64,000 nt of DNA from contig NZ_CP117880.1 of assembly GCF_028736175.1 (NCBI RefSeq), forward strand, positions 744,001 to 808,000, written 5' to 3'. Each line of letters opens with the position of its first letter. The stretch's first letter is position 1. Source of the stretch: Sphingobacterium oryzagri (lineage in GTDB: Bacteria > Bacteroidota > Bacteroidia > Sphingobacteriales > Sphingobacteriaceae). A program made the translations under genes and the position numbers. The notes below the pieces were generated by a model that worked only from the letters and a program-made list of their open reading frames with translations, ran no database searches and was not told the DNA's origin. Shown here one piece after another: positions 54,494 through 64,000 of this stretch.

Positions 54494-55450
54494 ATGCAGA
54501 AGCAAGAAGTTATGGAGAAGGTAGGTACTTACGATTCGGATAAGACGTATCAGGAAGAATTGCCAAAGAAGAATAATTCGAAGATTTATTTCTTCGTTAT
54601 AGCTATTGTTGCGCTATTGGCTACGAATATCTATTTCTACGTCAAGTTCAAATCCTCGGGCGAGAAGCTCTATACCATGTCGATTCAGAAGCAAGACTTG
54701 CAGATTGAAATTGATCGTATAGAGGCTGAATTAGATAACTTAACAGCCATTAAGTCGGCAGATCAAGTCGATCCAAATTTGGCGGCATCTGAAGAGCGTG
54801 CACGCGCAATAATTACCGAGCTACGAAGAAAACTAGATAATCATACCATCACTGAAGATGATATTGCTTCCGCAAAGCAGCAGGTGGCGCAGCTGAAAGG
54901 CGATGTTTCTGATCTCCGCGTTAGCTTAAACGAGTTGAAAGTTAGAAATGAACTTTTGCAGCGTGAAAATCAGGACTTATCTCGCCAGGTACTGTCAACC
55001 GACCAAAAGGTAAACTCGCTATCCAAAGAAAACACGCAGCTTAAAGATAAAGTCACGATTGCATCGGGACTGAAGGTTTCCAACGTGCAGGTTAATGGTG
55101 TGTCTATTTCCAAAAAAGGAATGATCGAGATTGAATCACGTGCCAGACGCGTTGATCAATTGCAGATCTTGTTTTCCGTGGCAGATAATGCGTTGGCCAA
55201 AGCGGGTAATAAGGATGTTTTCGTCCGTGTGGTAGATCCCGCCGGTAATTTATTTGGAGATGCTAACAATTTTTTCTACGTGCACGGTGAGAAGCTGCAG
55301 TATACATTCAAAGATGTGATCAACTTTACTAATAAGGGAGAAGAATATCAATTTCTTTGGCCTTTAGATAAATTTAAAAAAGGCGCCTATACCGTATTGC
55401 TGTATAATGATAATGCCATTATGGGGCGAGCTGGAGTCGTTCTAAAATAA
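54494..55450 (+). CDS. membrane-anchored coiled-coil protein, unknown function
   Basis: 318 residues. A short charged N-terminus, one membrane helix (IYFFVIAIVALLATNIYFYV, about 31-50), then a long coiled coil (about 70-185, heptads such as LKVRNELLQRENQDLSRQVL) and a compact C-terminal domain (ISKKGMIEIESRARRVDQLQ; YQFLWPLDKFKKGAYTVLLY) that looks all-beta. It is probably oriented with the coiled coil in the periplasm. Possibly an envelope scaffold; no family recognised. Confidence 0.7.
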   Translation: MQKQEVMEKVGTYDSDKTYQEELPKKNNSKIYFFVIAIVALLATNIYFYVKFKSSGEKLYTMSIQKQDLQIEIDRIEAELDNLTAIKSADQVDPNLAASEERARAIITELRRKLDNHTITEDDIASAKQQVAQLKGDVSDLRVSLNELKVRNELLQRENQDLSRQVLSTDQKVNSLSKENTQLKDKVTIASGLKVSNVQVNGVSISKKGMIEIESRARRVDQLQILFSVADNALAKAGNKDVFVRVVDPAGNLFGDANNFFYVHGEKLQYTFKDVINFTNKGEEYQFLWPLDKFKKGAYTVLLYNDNAIMGRAGVVLK

Positions 55451-56055
55451 CTGCATCTGGGTTTTACAAGTTTTCTGCTATTTATCTACACGATCACGCT
55501 CTCAATAAACGTTACGCAGGCTTTCCTACCTTTCGTTATAGCCTTTAGCCGGTTTTTAATTTCTCTTCGTTAGTGTTCAGCTTTTTTATTTAAGGAGGTA
55601 TTCGCGTAATACCAATCGCTTGGTGCAATCCGGAGACTTTTCGTTATCGATGACGAGCGCTATCATCAATAGCTTCAATGGCAATTATAAGGGATCAAGC
55701 TTCGTGCAGATCCATTGCGCACCGTAATTTTATCTAACATTCCTTTATCGTTGAAGCAAGCGAATTTTTGTCAAGCGTTTGCGTAACTTTAACGAGCCCA
55801 TTTATTTGAAAAATAGTTTGGTCATTTCCAGACTTTGCTTCTTTTTGAGGACGAAAGCAGATGCCTACATGTCATGGATGCGGTCTGTCGCTCGGGCCTT
55901 CTCCTCAAGCTCCTGAATCAATTTTATTTATACTATCGCTTGCGGAAACCTGGTTGACGGTCGTCGCATAGCATAGTATAATAAGGCGAATATTTCTGAG
56001 AGTACCATGGAAATAAGCTTCACGTATATACGATCACGTCAAGCACGAATGAGGG
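55451..56055. other. 605-bp region with no recognisable gene
   Basis: Neither strand has a frame with coding character, and no promoter-terminator pair or RNA family was found. Resembles decayed sequence, like 35451-36165; no parent gene was recognised. Confidence 0.4.
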
Positions 56056-59000
56056 CTAATCTCGGTAAATCGGCAGGGTAATGATAAATGTTGTTCCCGT
56101 GTTGGCTTTAGTAATAAATTCAATTTTACCACCTATCCCCGTAACGGTTTGTTTTACAAAGGCCAATCCTAATCCCGTGCCCGAGCTTTTTGTCGTAAAA
56201 TTTGGCTTAAATATATTGGGGATGACATCGTCCGATATGCCATAGCCATTATCTTGAATGAGAATTTGGACATAATCGTCGTCTTTATAACTCACTTCGA
56301 CGTTTATTTTTGTTTTTTTGCGGCCTACGCTGGCTTCGATAGCGTTCTTAAATAAGTTATTAAAAGAGCGAAGCATCTGGTCGCGATCTCCCAAAATGTA
56401 AATAGCGCGATCATTGGTTTCATTATTCAAAATAACGACGGTACTCGCCGAACTGTTGAACAAATTCATCACCTTTAATATCTTCTCGATCAGGTTGATT
56501 TTGACCAGATTGGTTTCCGGAAGTTTGGCAAACGCAGAAAACTCGGTTGCAATTTTCGATAAGCTGTCAATCTGTTCGATCACCGAGTTAGATATACGCA
56601 GAAAACGCTCTGCAAATCGTTCGTCATCTTCGTTGTAAGAACGCATCAATTGCTGAATACCTAATTTCATAGGCGTCAGTGGGTTTTTGATCTCGTGGGC
56701 CACTTGCTTGGCCATCTCCCGCCAAGCCTTTTCCCGCTCGGCATCGCGTAGTTGCTTTGCACTTTCCTCTAGCTTGATCAACATGTAATTGTACTCTTTG
56801 ATGAGCATGCCGATCTCGTCGTTACGCTCCCAATACAGCGGCTCGTTGATTTTGTTGGATAGCTGTGTTTCGGCCAGCTTCTGCCGCACAATATCGAGGG
56901 GTTTGGTGATTTTGCTGGATACTGCAACGGCGATAAAACCAAAGAGAATAATGATAAATGTGTAGATGTTCAGGATGGTGTTGAGTAACAAGTTTTTGTT
57001 CGCAATCGCATCCTTTTCGGTTGTATAGTAGGGGATATTGAGGTAAGCAACGGTTTTATACTCTTCGTTTTTTATAGAAGCGTATGCTGCCGAAAATCGA
57101 AAATCGGAAATACGCTCTTGTTCATAGGCTTCTGATTTGCGGAGCACGGCCAATTTCGTGAGCGCATCCGGATTCATGTATTCTGATATAAGCTTCAGAT
57201 CAAATATCCGAGGTTGCGAGCTGTATAATAGCTTACCCGTTTTATCATATAGATTAAAGTTGGTCATGCTAGACGGCGCCATGTCTTTCAAAATCTGCAC
57301 AATAAGTTGGCTGATATCTGCTTTGCTGCCAGCGATGCTATTTTCAATTTTTTTGGTTACCTCAGCGATTTCTTTTAATCGATTGGCCGAAGTTGTTTCT
57401 TCCAGCTGGTTGTTTATGCTGATGAAAGCGATGGCGCCAGAGATAAGAATGCCCATCAGTACAGACATAATAACCAGCGTTTGTATGCGCGTACTGTATT
57501 GAATGTTGTTAGCCATCATCCGTACCTGATAGCGTATCCGGCTCCAGCGGAACGATTTATCCGTTACGGTTTTGATAAGGTAATTGGTGAGATTAAATGC
57601 GCTAAAGAATATGAGCAGCAAAATAAATATGATCGATCCAAGGGCTAAATACTCCCAGGCAGTCGTTTTTTGTTTGCCTAATACAATCGTGGTATATTGA
57701 TCGGGCTTATAAGCTAACTGTAGAAAATTATCGTTGTCTTTCAACTCCATGTATTCACGCAGTTTATCCGGCACATTAAAGTCATTTTCTGGAAAGTTGT
57801 AAGTGCCGTATTGCGTAATTAGGTTATGCCCTTTGTACATGGCATAGGAGTTATTTTGAAACGCATCAAACTGCCAGGCAGAAGCTTTACTATCCGATAA
57901 GATTTCCGGATAGGGCAACAGTGTGCTGTAGGAAAGATTCTTTAGGTTGATGTAAATGTGATAAAACTTATCTGGATTATCCTCATAAGGTATCGTCAGG
58001 TGCGTAAAGTACTCGTGTGTGCCGAGTTCGCTTTTGAGTCGGTAAAAGTTCGTTGTAAAAGGTATTTTTATTGCATTACGGATTACCTTTTCGCGATATT
58101 CTGCAGCCTTGTTTCCAGCGTAATTTTCTAAGGGCTTGCCTTCATTATTGTAGTAATATGCCTGAAACTCAAATTTAGAGAGGTAACCGCTCAGATACCT
58201 GGTTTTGATGTATTCGGTGATATATGGAATATCGGTAGAAGAGTCGTTTAAACTCAGCAGTTTTTCCAACTTATAATCGTTGTTTAAATTCTTCTCTACG
58301 TCAACAAATAAAGAAACGGCATTTACATCGTCTTCGGCTAATAGATGAGCGATCGACTGCTTCATGACATCCGTTTTCTTGACCCGATTGTAATAGTTGT
58401 ACGAAAGTACCGATGCTGCAGAGAGCAACAAGATCGTCGAAATGAAAACGGATAATCGGTATGGAGTAGAAAAGTTGTACGTTTTATAGGTGCGTAGAAA
58501 AACCATCGCGCCAAAAAGTATACAGAAAAATACGTTGAATTGAAGAACAGCGTATGCGATCAATGAAACGACGAGGCAGATTAGCTCCATATTGAGCATC
58601 AGTGTAACGTCTTTCAGAAAGTAACGCACCATCTGCACTACGCCATCGATGTAGAGTACGAGCGAAGTAACATTAAGACAGAACAGAAGTATGCACAGCC
58701 AACCGTAGAGATCCAGGTTTAATATTTTCGTAAAGTCATTATCATAACTAGGGGAGTGCGTCAGTAACGTACCCAGAAAATAATACATCAGTTGAGTCAG
58801 GATATAAATGGAAAATATGCTGACCAATGACAGGGCGATCGCTATACCACGTTTTTGTATGCGCTTGGGAACTGTTAACAGTTTTTGGATATGTTTTACA
58901 AAGCATATAAACCAAAAAATGCTACCAGTGGTCATCAGGTATGACCATACGTTGGGCAAAAATTCGCTGTAGGCGTAATACTTTGGATCGAAAAGTTCCA

Positions 59001-59799
59001 GACTGGAGTGCACCGAGAGCCAGTTTGATTGGAGATCAATATAGCGGATGGCTACCAATACCGCAAAGAACAGAATAACGGCGAGCCAGGGTTTGCCATT
59101 CTTCGCGAAGTGCAAACATATACTATTGGTGAGTATAATGAGGCATATAATAGCCGCTACCCAACAAAAAAACTGCAGATCGATGTAGATATTATCTTTT
59201 TTTCCTTCGATCAATTTAACCGAAAACAGGTAACTGTTGTCTTTGCTGTATATGTTGCGAATGTTTTTGTTGTCGTTATATTGAGCGATTTCAATATTTT
59301 TTACATCGATAACCTGCAGGAAGTTATTCGTAAGATAATTGTTGGGATTTTCAAAGTTGCGTTTTATCGGGACTAGCGCCAGCACAGATATGCCATGTTT
59401 CAGTTCTTTTTTCTTTACCAAAAACGACCGGTTTTCGGATTGCAAATAAGATGTGTTGCTGCGCAGGCCTACATCGGTGACGGGCACATAAATATTGGTC
59501 GACCAGTGTACAATCTGATTGTCTCTATAGACATAGAAGAAAATAAACTCTTTGCCAATATCATCCGTAATTTGCGCCAGTTGTACCGGGTATTTGTCTA
59601 CATTTTGAAACGTCTTGACAATCAAGCTGTCGCTAAGGATTTCGTCTATTCGATCTTCAAATTTGTGGATATTTGACGTTAACTTTCGCTCATCCAGTTG
59701 GAGCATTTCCTCATCCGTAATAGTAAAATGGATGGTGATGGCTGTCCCCAATAACGATAAGGTCAAGATTAAAAGAAGGAATCGAATCTTCGTTAACAT
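56056..59799 (-). CDS. very large NtrY-like sensor histidine kinase
   Basis: 1247 residues. It has an N-terminal helix and extracytoplasmic region, a cluster of about six to seven membrane helices (about 205-480), a second extracytoplasmic domain (about 485-695), two helices, a third domain (about 790-940), a last helix, HAMP (ITKPLDIVRQKLAETQLSNK, near 970), HisKA with VAHEIKNPLTPMKLGIQQL (His near 1034), and HATPase with NNLFKNAIEAS, IQDNGYGIS and GTGLGLAFVKQTV. The NPLTPMKLGIQQL wording is that of NtrY-type kinases, which pair with NtrX-type regulators. No response regulator is adjacent in the window. Signal unknown. Confidence 0.9.
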   Translation of the reverse strand: MLTKIRFLLLILTLSLLGTAITIHFTITDEEMLQLDERKLTSNIHKFEDRIDEILSDSLIVKTFQNVDKYPVQLAQITDDIGKEFIFFYVYRDNQIVHWSTNIYVPVTDVGLRSNTSYLQSENRSFLVKKKELKHGISVLALVPIKRNFENPNNYLTNNFLQVIDVKNIEIAQYNDNKNIRNIYSKDNSYLFSVKLIEGKKDNIYIDLQFFCWVAAIICLIILTNSICLHFAKNGKPWLAVILFFAVLVAIRYIDLQSNWLSVHSSLELFDPKYYAYSEFLPNVWSYLMTTGSIFWFICFVKHIQKLLTVPKRIQKRGIAIALSLVSIFSIYILTQLMYYFLGTLLTHSPSYDNDFTKILNLDLYGWLCILLFCLNVTSLVLYIDGVVQMVRYFLKDVTLMLNMELICLVVSLIAYAVLQFNVFFCILFGAMVFLRTYKTYNFSTPYRLSVFISTILLLSAASVLSYNYYNRVKKTDVMKQSIAHLLAEDDVNAVSLFVDVEKNLNNDYKLEKLLSLNDSSTDIPYITEYIKTRYLSGYLSKFEFQAYYYNNEGKPLENYAGNKAAEYREKVIRNAIKIPFTTNFYRLKSELGTHEYFTHLTIPYEDNPDKFYHIYINLKNLSYSTLLPYPEILSDSKASAWQFDAFQNNSYAMYKGHNLITQYGTYNFPENDFNVPDKLREYMELKDNDNFLQLAYKPDQYTTIVLGKQKTTAWEYLALGSIIFILLLIFFSAFNLTNYLIKTVTDKSFRWSRIRYQVRMMANNIQYSTRIQTLVIMSVLMGILISGAIAFISINNQLEETTSANRLKEIAEVTKKIENSIAGSKADISQLIVQILKDMAPSSMTNFNLYDKTGKLLYSSQPRIFDLKLISEYMNPDALTKLAVLRKSEAYEQERISDFRFSAAYASIKNEEYKTVAYLNIPYYTTEKDAIANKNLLLNTILNIYTFIIILFGFIAVAVSSKITKPLDIVRQKLAETQLSNKINEPLYWERNDEIGMLIKEYNYMLIKLEESAKQLRDAEREKAWREMAKQVAHEIKNPLTPMKLGIQQLMRSYNEDDERFAERFLRISNSVIEQIDSLSKIATEFSAFAKLPETNLVKINLIEKILKVMNLFNSSASTVVILNNETNDRAIYILGDRDQMLRSFNNLFKNAIEASVGRKKTKINVEVSYKDDDYVQILIQDNGYGISDDVIPNIFKPNFTTKSSGTGLGLAFVKQTVTGIGGKIEFITKANTGTTFIITLPIYRD

Positions 59800-59828
59800 T
59801 TAAGTTCCGTTGCGTAAAATGTAAATAT

Positions 59829-59868
59829 AAAAAAAGTCCCCGTTATCTATATCTAACGAGGACTTTTT
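59829..59868 (-). terminator. terminator of sdhCAB (bidirectional shape)
   Basis: AAAAAGTCC...CGTTA and TAACG...GGACTTTTT pair with one unpaired base per arm; A- and T-runs flank both sides. It follows sdhB on the minus strand. Confidence 0.85.
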
Positions 59869-59886
59869 AATCACTAATCGCAATGT

Positions 59887-60666
59887 TTAGTTATGGGTAT
59901 GCACATCTTCTTCGCGGAAGAATTTAGCCGTGAAATATTCACGGTTCATGCGCGCGATGTTTGTCAGTTTGATTCCTTTTGGACATTCAGCCTCACACGC
60001 GCCTGTATTGGTACAGTTACCGAAGCCTTCCGCATCCATTTGGTCGACCATAGCCTGTGCACGTTCGTAGCGCTCTGTCTGTCCTTGTGGAAGCAGCGCA
60101 AACTGCGAAATCTTCGCCGAAACGAACAACATCGCCGATGCATTTTTACATGCAGCTACACATGCACCGCAACCAATACATGTTGCCGCCTCGAATGCCT
60201 CGTCAGCAATACGTTTCGGAATAGGAATGGTGTTAGCATCAGGTACGCCACCTGTATTGATGTTTACATAACCACCAGCTTGCTGTATACGATCGAAAGA
60301 TGTACGGTCAACAGCTAAATCTTTCAATACCGGAAATGCTGCCGCTCGCCAAGGTTCGATCACGATGGTTTGGCCATCATGAAATGTACGCATGTGCAAT
60401 TGGCAGGTAGTAATGCCATATTTTGGTCCGTGCGGACGACCGTTGATCACCAACGAGCACATGCCGCAGATACCTTCGCGACAATCGTGGTCGAAATAGA
60501 TCGGGTCTTCCCCTAGGCGGGTAAGGTCTTCATTGACAACGTCAAGCATTTCAAGAAAAGACATATCATCAGCAATATCTTTTGCTTGTATAGTGACGAA
60601 CTGACCTTTCGATTTATCATTTTTTTGACGCCAAACTTTCAGCGTTAAATTCATATGTTCTGCCAT
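59887..60666 (-). CDS. sdhB: succinate dehydrogenase/fumarate reductase iron-sulfur subunit
   Basis: 259 residues. [2Fe-2S] ferredoxin domain with [20 protein letters not shown] and a fourth Cys in [11 protein letters not shown]-terminal clusters with [18 protein letters not shown] and [17 protein letters not shown]. It carries electrons from the flavoprotein to menaquinone-linked cytochrome b. Last gene of the operon sdhC-sdhA-sdhB. Confidence 0.97.
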   Translation of the reverse strand: MAEHMNLTLKVWRQKNDKSKGQFVTIQAKDIADDMSFLEMLDVVNEDLTRLGEDPIYFDHDCREGICGMCSLVINGRPHGPKYGITTCQLHMRTFHDGQTIVIEPWRAAAFPVLKDLAVDRTSFDRIQQAGGYVNINTGGVPDANTIPIPKRIADEAFEAATCIGCGACVAACKNASAMLFVSAKISQFALLPQGQTERYERAQAMVDQMDAEGFGNCTNTGACEAECPKGIKLTNIARMNREYFTAKFFREEDVHTHN

Positions 60667-60722
60667 GATAATATTGTTACGTCATGCGCAAGAGTGATGA
60701 ACACCCTATGCGAGCAAATCGA

Positions 60723-62657
60723 CTATTTATAACTTCTTTGTGTTAATTTAACATTTTCGAAGACTAACTCTTCTTTATGTAAGACCTCTTCTTGATTTTC
60801 ACCAGCAAACTCCCATGCCGCAACATACGTGTAGTTTTCATCGTCACGCATGGCTTCACCTTCTTCTGTTTGCGACTCCAAACGGAAGTGTCCACCACAA
60901 GATTCGTTACGGTTCAACGCATCGTCTACCATCAGCTCGCCCAACTCGATAAAGTCGGCCACGCGTCCTGCTTTTTCCAACGACATGTTAAGCTCTTCGT
61001 TCTCACCAAGCACTTTAACATCGCTCCAAAATTCTTTCTTCAATTTTTGGATCAAGCCTTTCGCTTTGGTCAAACCTTCAGCCGTACGTGCCATACCGCA
61101 ATATTCCCACATGATTTTTCCCAATTCCTTGTGAATATCATCGATCGTTTTAGATCCATTGAGGCTTAACAAGGTCTTGATTTTATCTTCCACTTCTTTA
61201 CGTGTTTGTTCGAAAGCGGGGTGATTTTTGTCAACAGGAGCAAAGCTGCCTAAGTTAGCCAGGTAATCACCAACAGTGAAAGGAATAACGAAATAACCAT
61301 CCGATAAGCCTTGCATTAAAGCCGATGCACCTAAGCGGTTAGCGCCGTGGTCAGAGAAGTTACATTCGCCCAGGGCGTAAAGTCCCGGTACGGTTGTCAT
61401 CAAGTTGTAATCCACCCAAACACCACCCATCGTGTAGTGAACTGCCGGATAAATACGCATCGGTTGCTCGTAAGGATTTTCATCCGTAATTTGATAATAC
61501 ATATCAAACAAGTTTCCGTATTTTGCTTCTACGGTATCTTTGCCTAAACGTTTGATCGCATCAGCAAAATCCAAGAATACAGCCACCCCTGATTTACCTA
61601 CACCACGACCGTCATCTACCATTTCTTTTGCGTTACGCGAAGCCACATCACGTGGTACAAGGTTACCAAAAGAAGGATATTTTCTTTCCAAGAAGTAATC
61701 GCGGTCGTCCTCTTTGATATCGGCTGGGTTCATCGCACCAGAGCGTAATTTTTCAGAAAGCTCTTTTGTTTTAGGTACCCAAACGCGACCATCGTTACGC
61801 AAAGATTCCGACATTAGTGTAAGCTTCGACTGGTGATCGCCGGTTACCGGAATACATGTCGGGTGAATTTGCGTGTAACAAGGGTTAGCAAAATAAGCAC
61901 CTCTCTTGTGCGCGCGCCAAGCTGCAGTTACGTTACAACCCATGGCGTTTGTGGAAAGAAAGAATACGTTGCCGTAACCGCCTGTACACAAGAGCACAGC
62001 GTGTCCTTCATGTGATTCGATTTTACCGGTAATCATATCACGCGTGATAATACCACGTGCATGACCATCAATTTTCACCAAATCCAACATTTCATGGCGC
62101 GTGTATGATTGCACTTTACCTTTTTTGATCTGGCGGTTTAGCGCAGAGTAAGCGCCCAATAATAATTGTTGTCCCGTTTGACCACGTGCGTAGAAGGTAC
62201 GGGAAACCTGTGCTCCACCAAATGAACGGTTGTCTAACAAACCGCCGTATTCGCGTGCGAAAGGAACACCTTGCGCCACACATTGGTCGATAATGTTTAC
62301 CGACACTTCCGCCAAACGATAAACGTTTGCTTCACGCGCGCGGTAGTCACCACCTTTGATCGTATCGTAGAACAAACGGAATACAGAGTCACCATCATTC
62401 TGGTAGTTTTTTGCAGCATTGATACCACCCTGAGCCGCAATAGAGTGCGCACGACGTGGTGAATCTTGGTAACAAAATGTTTTCACATTGTAACCTAGTT
62501 CTGCTAATGAAGCGGCTGCAGAAGCACCCGCCAAACCTGTGCCCACAACCAAGATGGTGAACTTACGTTTGTTGGCTGGGTTAACCAGCTTCATTTCAAA
62601 TTTATGTTTTGACCATTTCTCGGCTAATGGGCCTGCTGGTACTTTTGAATCTAACAT
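60723..62657 (-). CDS. sdhA: succinate dehydrogenase/fumarate reductase flavoprotein subunit
   Basis: 644 residues. FAD site [20 protein letters not shown], covalent-FAD histidine in [20 protein letters not shown], and [40 protein letters not shown]. It oxidises succinate or reduces fumarate. It lies 46 bp after sdhC and 56 bp before sdhB. Confidence 0.98.
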   Translation of the reverse strand: MLDSKVPAGPLAEKWSKHKFEMKLVNPANKRKFTILVVGTGLAGASAAASLAELGYNVKTFCYQDSPRRAHSIAAQGGINAAKNYQNDGDSVFRLFYDTIKGGDYRAREANVYRLAEVSVNIIDQCVAQGVPFAREYGGLLDNRSFGGAQVSRTFYARGQTGQQLLLGAYSALNRQIKKGKVQSYTRHEMLDLVKIDGHARGIITRDMITGKIESHEGHAVLLCTGGYGNVFFLSTNAMGCNVTAAWRAHKRGAYFANPCYTQIHPTCIPVTGDHQSKLTLMSESLRNDGRVWVPKTKELSEKLRSGAMNPADIKEDDRDYFLERKYPSFGNLVPRDVASRNAKEMVDDGRGVGKSGVAVFLDFADAIKRLGKDTVEAKYGNLFDMYYQITDENPYEQPMRIYPAVHYTMGGVWVDYNLMTTVPGLYALGECNFSDHGANRLGASALMQGLSDGYFVIPFTVGDYLANLGSFAPVDKNHPAFEQTRKEVEDKIKTLLSLNGSKTIDDIHKELGKIMWEYCGMARTAEGLTKAKGLIQKLKKEFWSDVKVLGENEELNMSLEKAGRVADFIELGELMVDDALNRNESCGGHFRLESQTEEGEAMRDDENYTYVAAWEFAGENQEEVLHKEELVFENVKLTQRSYK

Positions 62658-62703
62658 AGTAAATACTTTATATTTAGTAGATATGTCTAGGATATCTTAA
62701 ATA

Positions 62704-63477
62704 TTATTTAACAAAATAGAAATATAATGGCATGAGTGCAAAGCCGATCGGGATGATTACCCCGAATCCCCAAACACCGATAAATTCGATAATGGGTACG
62801 TATCTTCTGTGTGAAAGACCGATCGTTTGGAATGCCGATTTAAAGCCATGAATAAGGTGGAAGGACAAGGCTGCCATGGCTAGCAAGTAAAAACCAACCA
62901 AGAATGGATTTTGAAAAGCAAAGTCCACTTGTTTGTAAAGGTCGCGCGCTTTGATGGTTTCCACACCATTTTCCGTGGTTTCCTGATAATCTGTGAAGTC
63001 AGACGCTTCCAATACGGTCGACGTTGTTTTGCCTGTCGATAGATCCGTTTGGTACTCAATATACGGTACTTGATCATTGTGATACTTCCACCAGAAGTTT
63101 TGCATGTGTGTTGCGATGAACACTAAAAGAACGGTGCCTAAAATTCCCATGTTGCGGGAATTCCATGTACTGTTCGATTTTCCGTCGAACTTTTCATAGT
63201 TTACAGGGCGTGCAGCCTTGTTTTTGATCGTCAAAACCAGCGCATACACCGCGTGGATGATGATTGATGCATAAAGTAGATACGAAACTACTTTGATCGG
63301 CGGAAAATGCGTCATAAAATACGCATAGTTGTTGAAGGCGTAACCCTCGTCGTTTTTAAATAGGCTCAAGTTACCAATCAGGTGAACTATCAGGAACGTA
63401 CATAGAAAAATTCCCGTTAAGCTCATGATCAGTTTTCTTCCCAGCGAAGAACTTAAAACTGGCTTTGAATTACTCAT
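62704..63477 (-). CDS. sdhC: succinate dehydrogenase cytochrome b subunit (single-subunit, type B)
   Basis: 257 residues with five membrane helices. Heme-ligand histidines are in LIVHLIGNLSLF, IIHAVYALVL, FIATHMQNFWW and LSFHLIHGFKSAF, consistent with the diheme cytochrome b of type B enzymes (no separate sdhD). The loop around DLSTGKTTSTVLEASDFTDY is long and extracytoplasmic or cytoplasmic. First gene of the operon. Confidence 0.95.
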   Translation of the reverse strand: MSNSKPVLSSSLGRKLIMSLTGIFLCTFLIVHLIGNLSLFKNDEGYAFNNYAYFMTHFPPIKVVSYLLYASIIIHAVYALVLTIKNKAARPVNYEKFDGKSNSTWNSRNMGILGTVLLVFIATHMQNFWWKYHNDQVPYIEYQTDLSTGKTTSTVLEASDFTDYQETTENGVETIKARDLYKQVDFAFQNPFLVGFYLLAMAALSFHLIHGFKSAFQTIGLSHRRYVPIIEFIGVWGFGVIIPIGFALMPLYFYFVK

Positions 63478-63503
63478 TATCCTTGATTTTTTATATTGAT
63501 TCG

Positions 63504-63511
63504 CAAATCTA
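63504..63511 (-). promoter_or_regulatory. promoter box of sdhCAB
   Basis: TAGATTTG on the minus strand matches TAnnTTTG, about 27 nt upstream of the sdhC ATG. No good partner box is seen. Confidence 0.55.
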
Positions 63512-63575
63512 TTTATTTGTTAACAGAAATCTGACAATAGACAATAAAATCGAACAATTTAGAACAATTCTAATC

Positions 63576-63617
63576 AAAAAAAGGGCTATGTCTTTTTCTT
63601 CGACATAGCCCTTTTTT
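63576..63617 (-). terminator. terminator of the outer-membrane protein gene at the right edge
   Basis: GGGCTATGTC and GACATAGCCC form a perfect 10-bp stem with poly-A/poly-T flanks (about six bases each side). Confidence 0.9.
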
Positions 63618-63636
63618 GTTGTTTTTTTTATGATTT

Positions 63637-64000
63637 CTATAAAAATGCAAACCCAACACCGATAGTCCACATTCTGATTTTTTGGTTATAGTCTGGACTT
63701 TCATTTAAGTCTGTTAGTCCATGCTCGTAACGTAGATCAACGGTAAACTTGCTGATATCAGCACCGATACCGCCAATAATTCCGGTAGATGTGCGTTTAT
63801 AACGATCCCAATCTGTTGTAAAGTTTACCTTACCATCCTGTGCGAAAGAGAATACCGGACCAGCCTGAATTCTGAATCCTATTGGGCCTAAGCCGATTTT
63901 CGTCCCTAATAAAACCGGTACATCAAAACTCCGAAAGGTTGCTTCACCGCTTTCTCCGGCAACATCGGTCTCTGCTCCTACCTTTTTACTGGCGTAGTAG
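63637..64000 (-). CDS. outer-membrane beta-barrel protein (porin family), 3' end only
   Basis: The minus-strand frame enters from the right edge; TAG is at 63639-63637. About 120 C-terminal residues are visible. Alternating strands and Gly/aromatic pattern (VPVLLGTKIGLGPIGFRIQA; FTVDLRYEHGLTDLN) end in IRMWTIGVGFAFL, a terminal aromatic strand typical of barrels of the porin/PorT type in Bacteroidota. The N-terminus and signal peptide are outside the window. Cargo unknown. Confidence 0.7.
   Translation of the reverse strand, partial: YYASKKVGAETDVAGESGEATFRSFDVPVLLGTKIGLGPIGFRIQAGPVFSFAQDGKVNFTTDWDRYKRTSTGIIGGIGADISKFTVDLRYEHGLTDLNESPDYNQKIRMWTIGVGFAFL

Noticed and set aside
1..64000. tRNA, rRNA, CRISPR arrays, insertion sequences, prophage genes
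   Set aside because: None was recognised on either strand; long antisense frames opposite known genes (for example opposite sdhA and the kinase genes) are shadows of coding sequence.

Overview
The window is chromosomal DNA from a member of the phylum Bacteroidota, most likely the family Sphingobacteriaceae (Sphingobacterium/Pedobacter type). The evidence is a SusC/SusD pair with a one-protein hybrid two-component regulator, near-absent Shine-Dalgarno sites, promoters of the form TTTG-N19/20-TAnnTTTG, a succinylornithine-type ArgF, a zinc-free L36, and a three-gene succinate dehydrogenase with a single cytochrome b subunit. No rRNA, tRNA, CRISPR array, transposase or phage gene was seen.

Layout. 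1-170: the 3' end of a CoA-binding protein gene. 422-19632: a polysaccharide utilization locus. It holds a GH88 / GH95-like pair, a convergent hybrid two-component sensor-regulator, then susC, susD, a heparinase II/III-type lyase, a DUF2264 protein, a second GH88, an alginate-lyase-like lipoprotein with a beta-gamma-crystallin tail, and a small secreted protein. Lyases plus unsaturated-uronyl hydrolases imply a uronate-rich substrate; no sulfatase is present, so an unsulfated or already desulfated polymer is likely. 20207-35450: the ribosomal protein supercluster from rplC to rplQ with secY, map, infA and rpoA. It lacks rpsJ in front and carries several internal hairpins and promoter boxes. 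36166-38128: a LacI-family regulator and an outer-membrane protein gene, with two perfect operator palindromes between them.

38354-43190: an arginine block (argD, argF', argB, proC, argE-like) closed by a 22-bp perfect inverted repeat shared with a convergent Lrp-type regulator. 43724-43878: an orphan consensus promoter followed by two hairpins and a U-tract, the best candidate here for an undescribed small RNA. 44299-55450: a kinase-fold-like protein, ruvC, two flippase-like membrane proteins, a family 2 glycosyltransferase, an acyltransferase, an alpha/beta hydrolase, an SDR enzyme, a lipocalin-like lipoprotein, an unusual three-tier 91-nt hairpin, gmd and a coiled-coil membrane protein. 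56056-59799: a very large orphan NtrY-like histidine kinase. 59829-63511: sdhCAB on the minus strand. 63637-64000: the 3' end of an outer-membrane beta-barrel gene.

How it fits together. The PUL is a self-contained sense-import-degrade module: the regulator detects released oligosaccharide in the periplasm, SusD/SusC capture and import chains, lyases cut uronates by beta-elimination, and the GH88 enzymes remove the unsaturated terminal uronate. The arginine genes form an acylated-citrulline pathway, and residue 90 of ArgF' suggests succinylated intermediates. Three long stretches (19693-20206, 35451-36165, 55451-56055) contain no recognisable gene.
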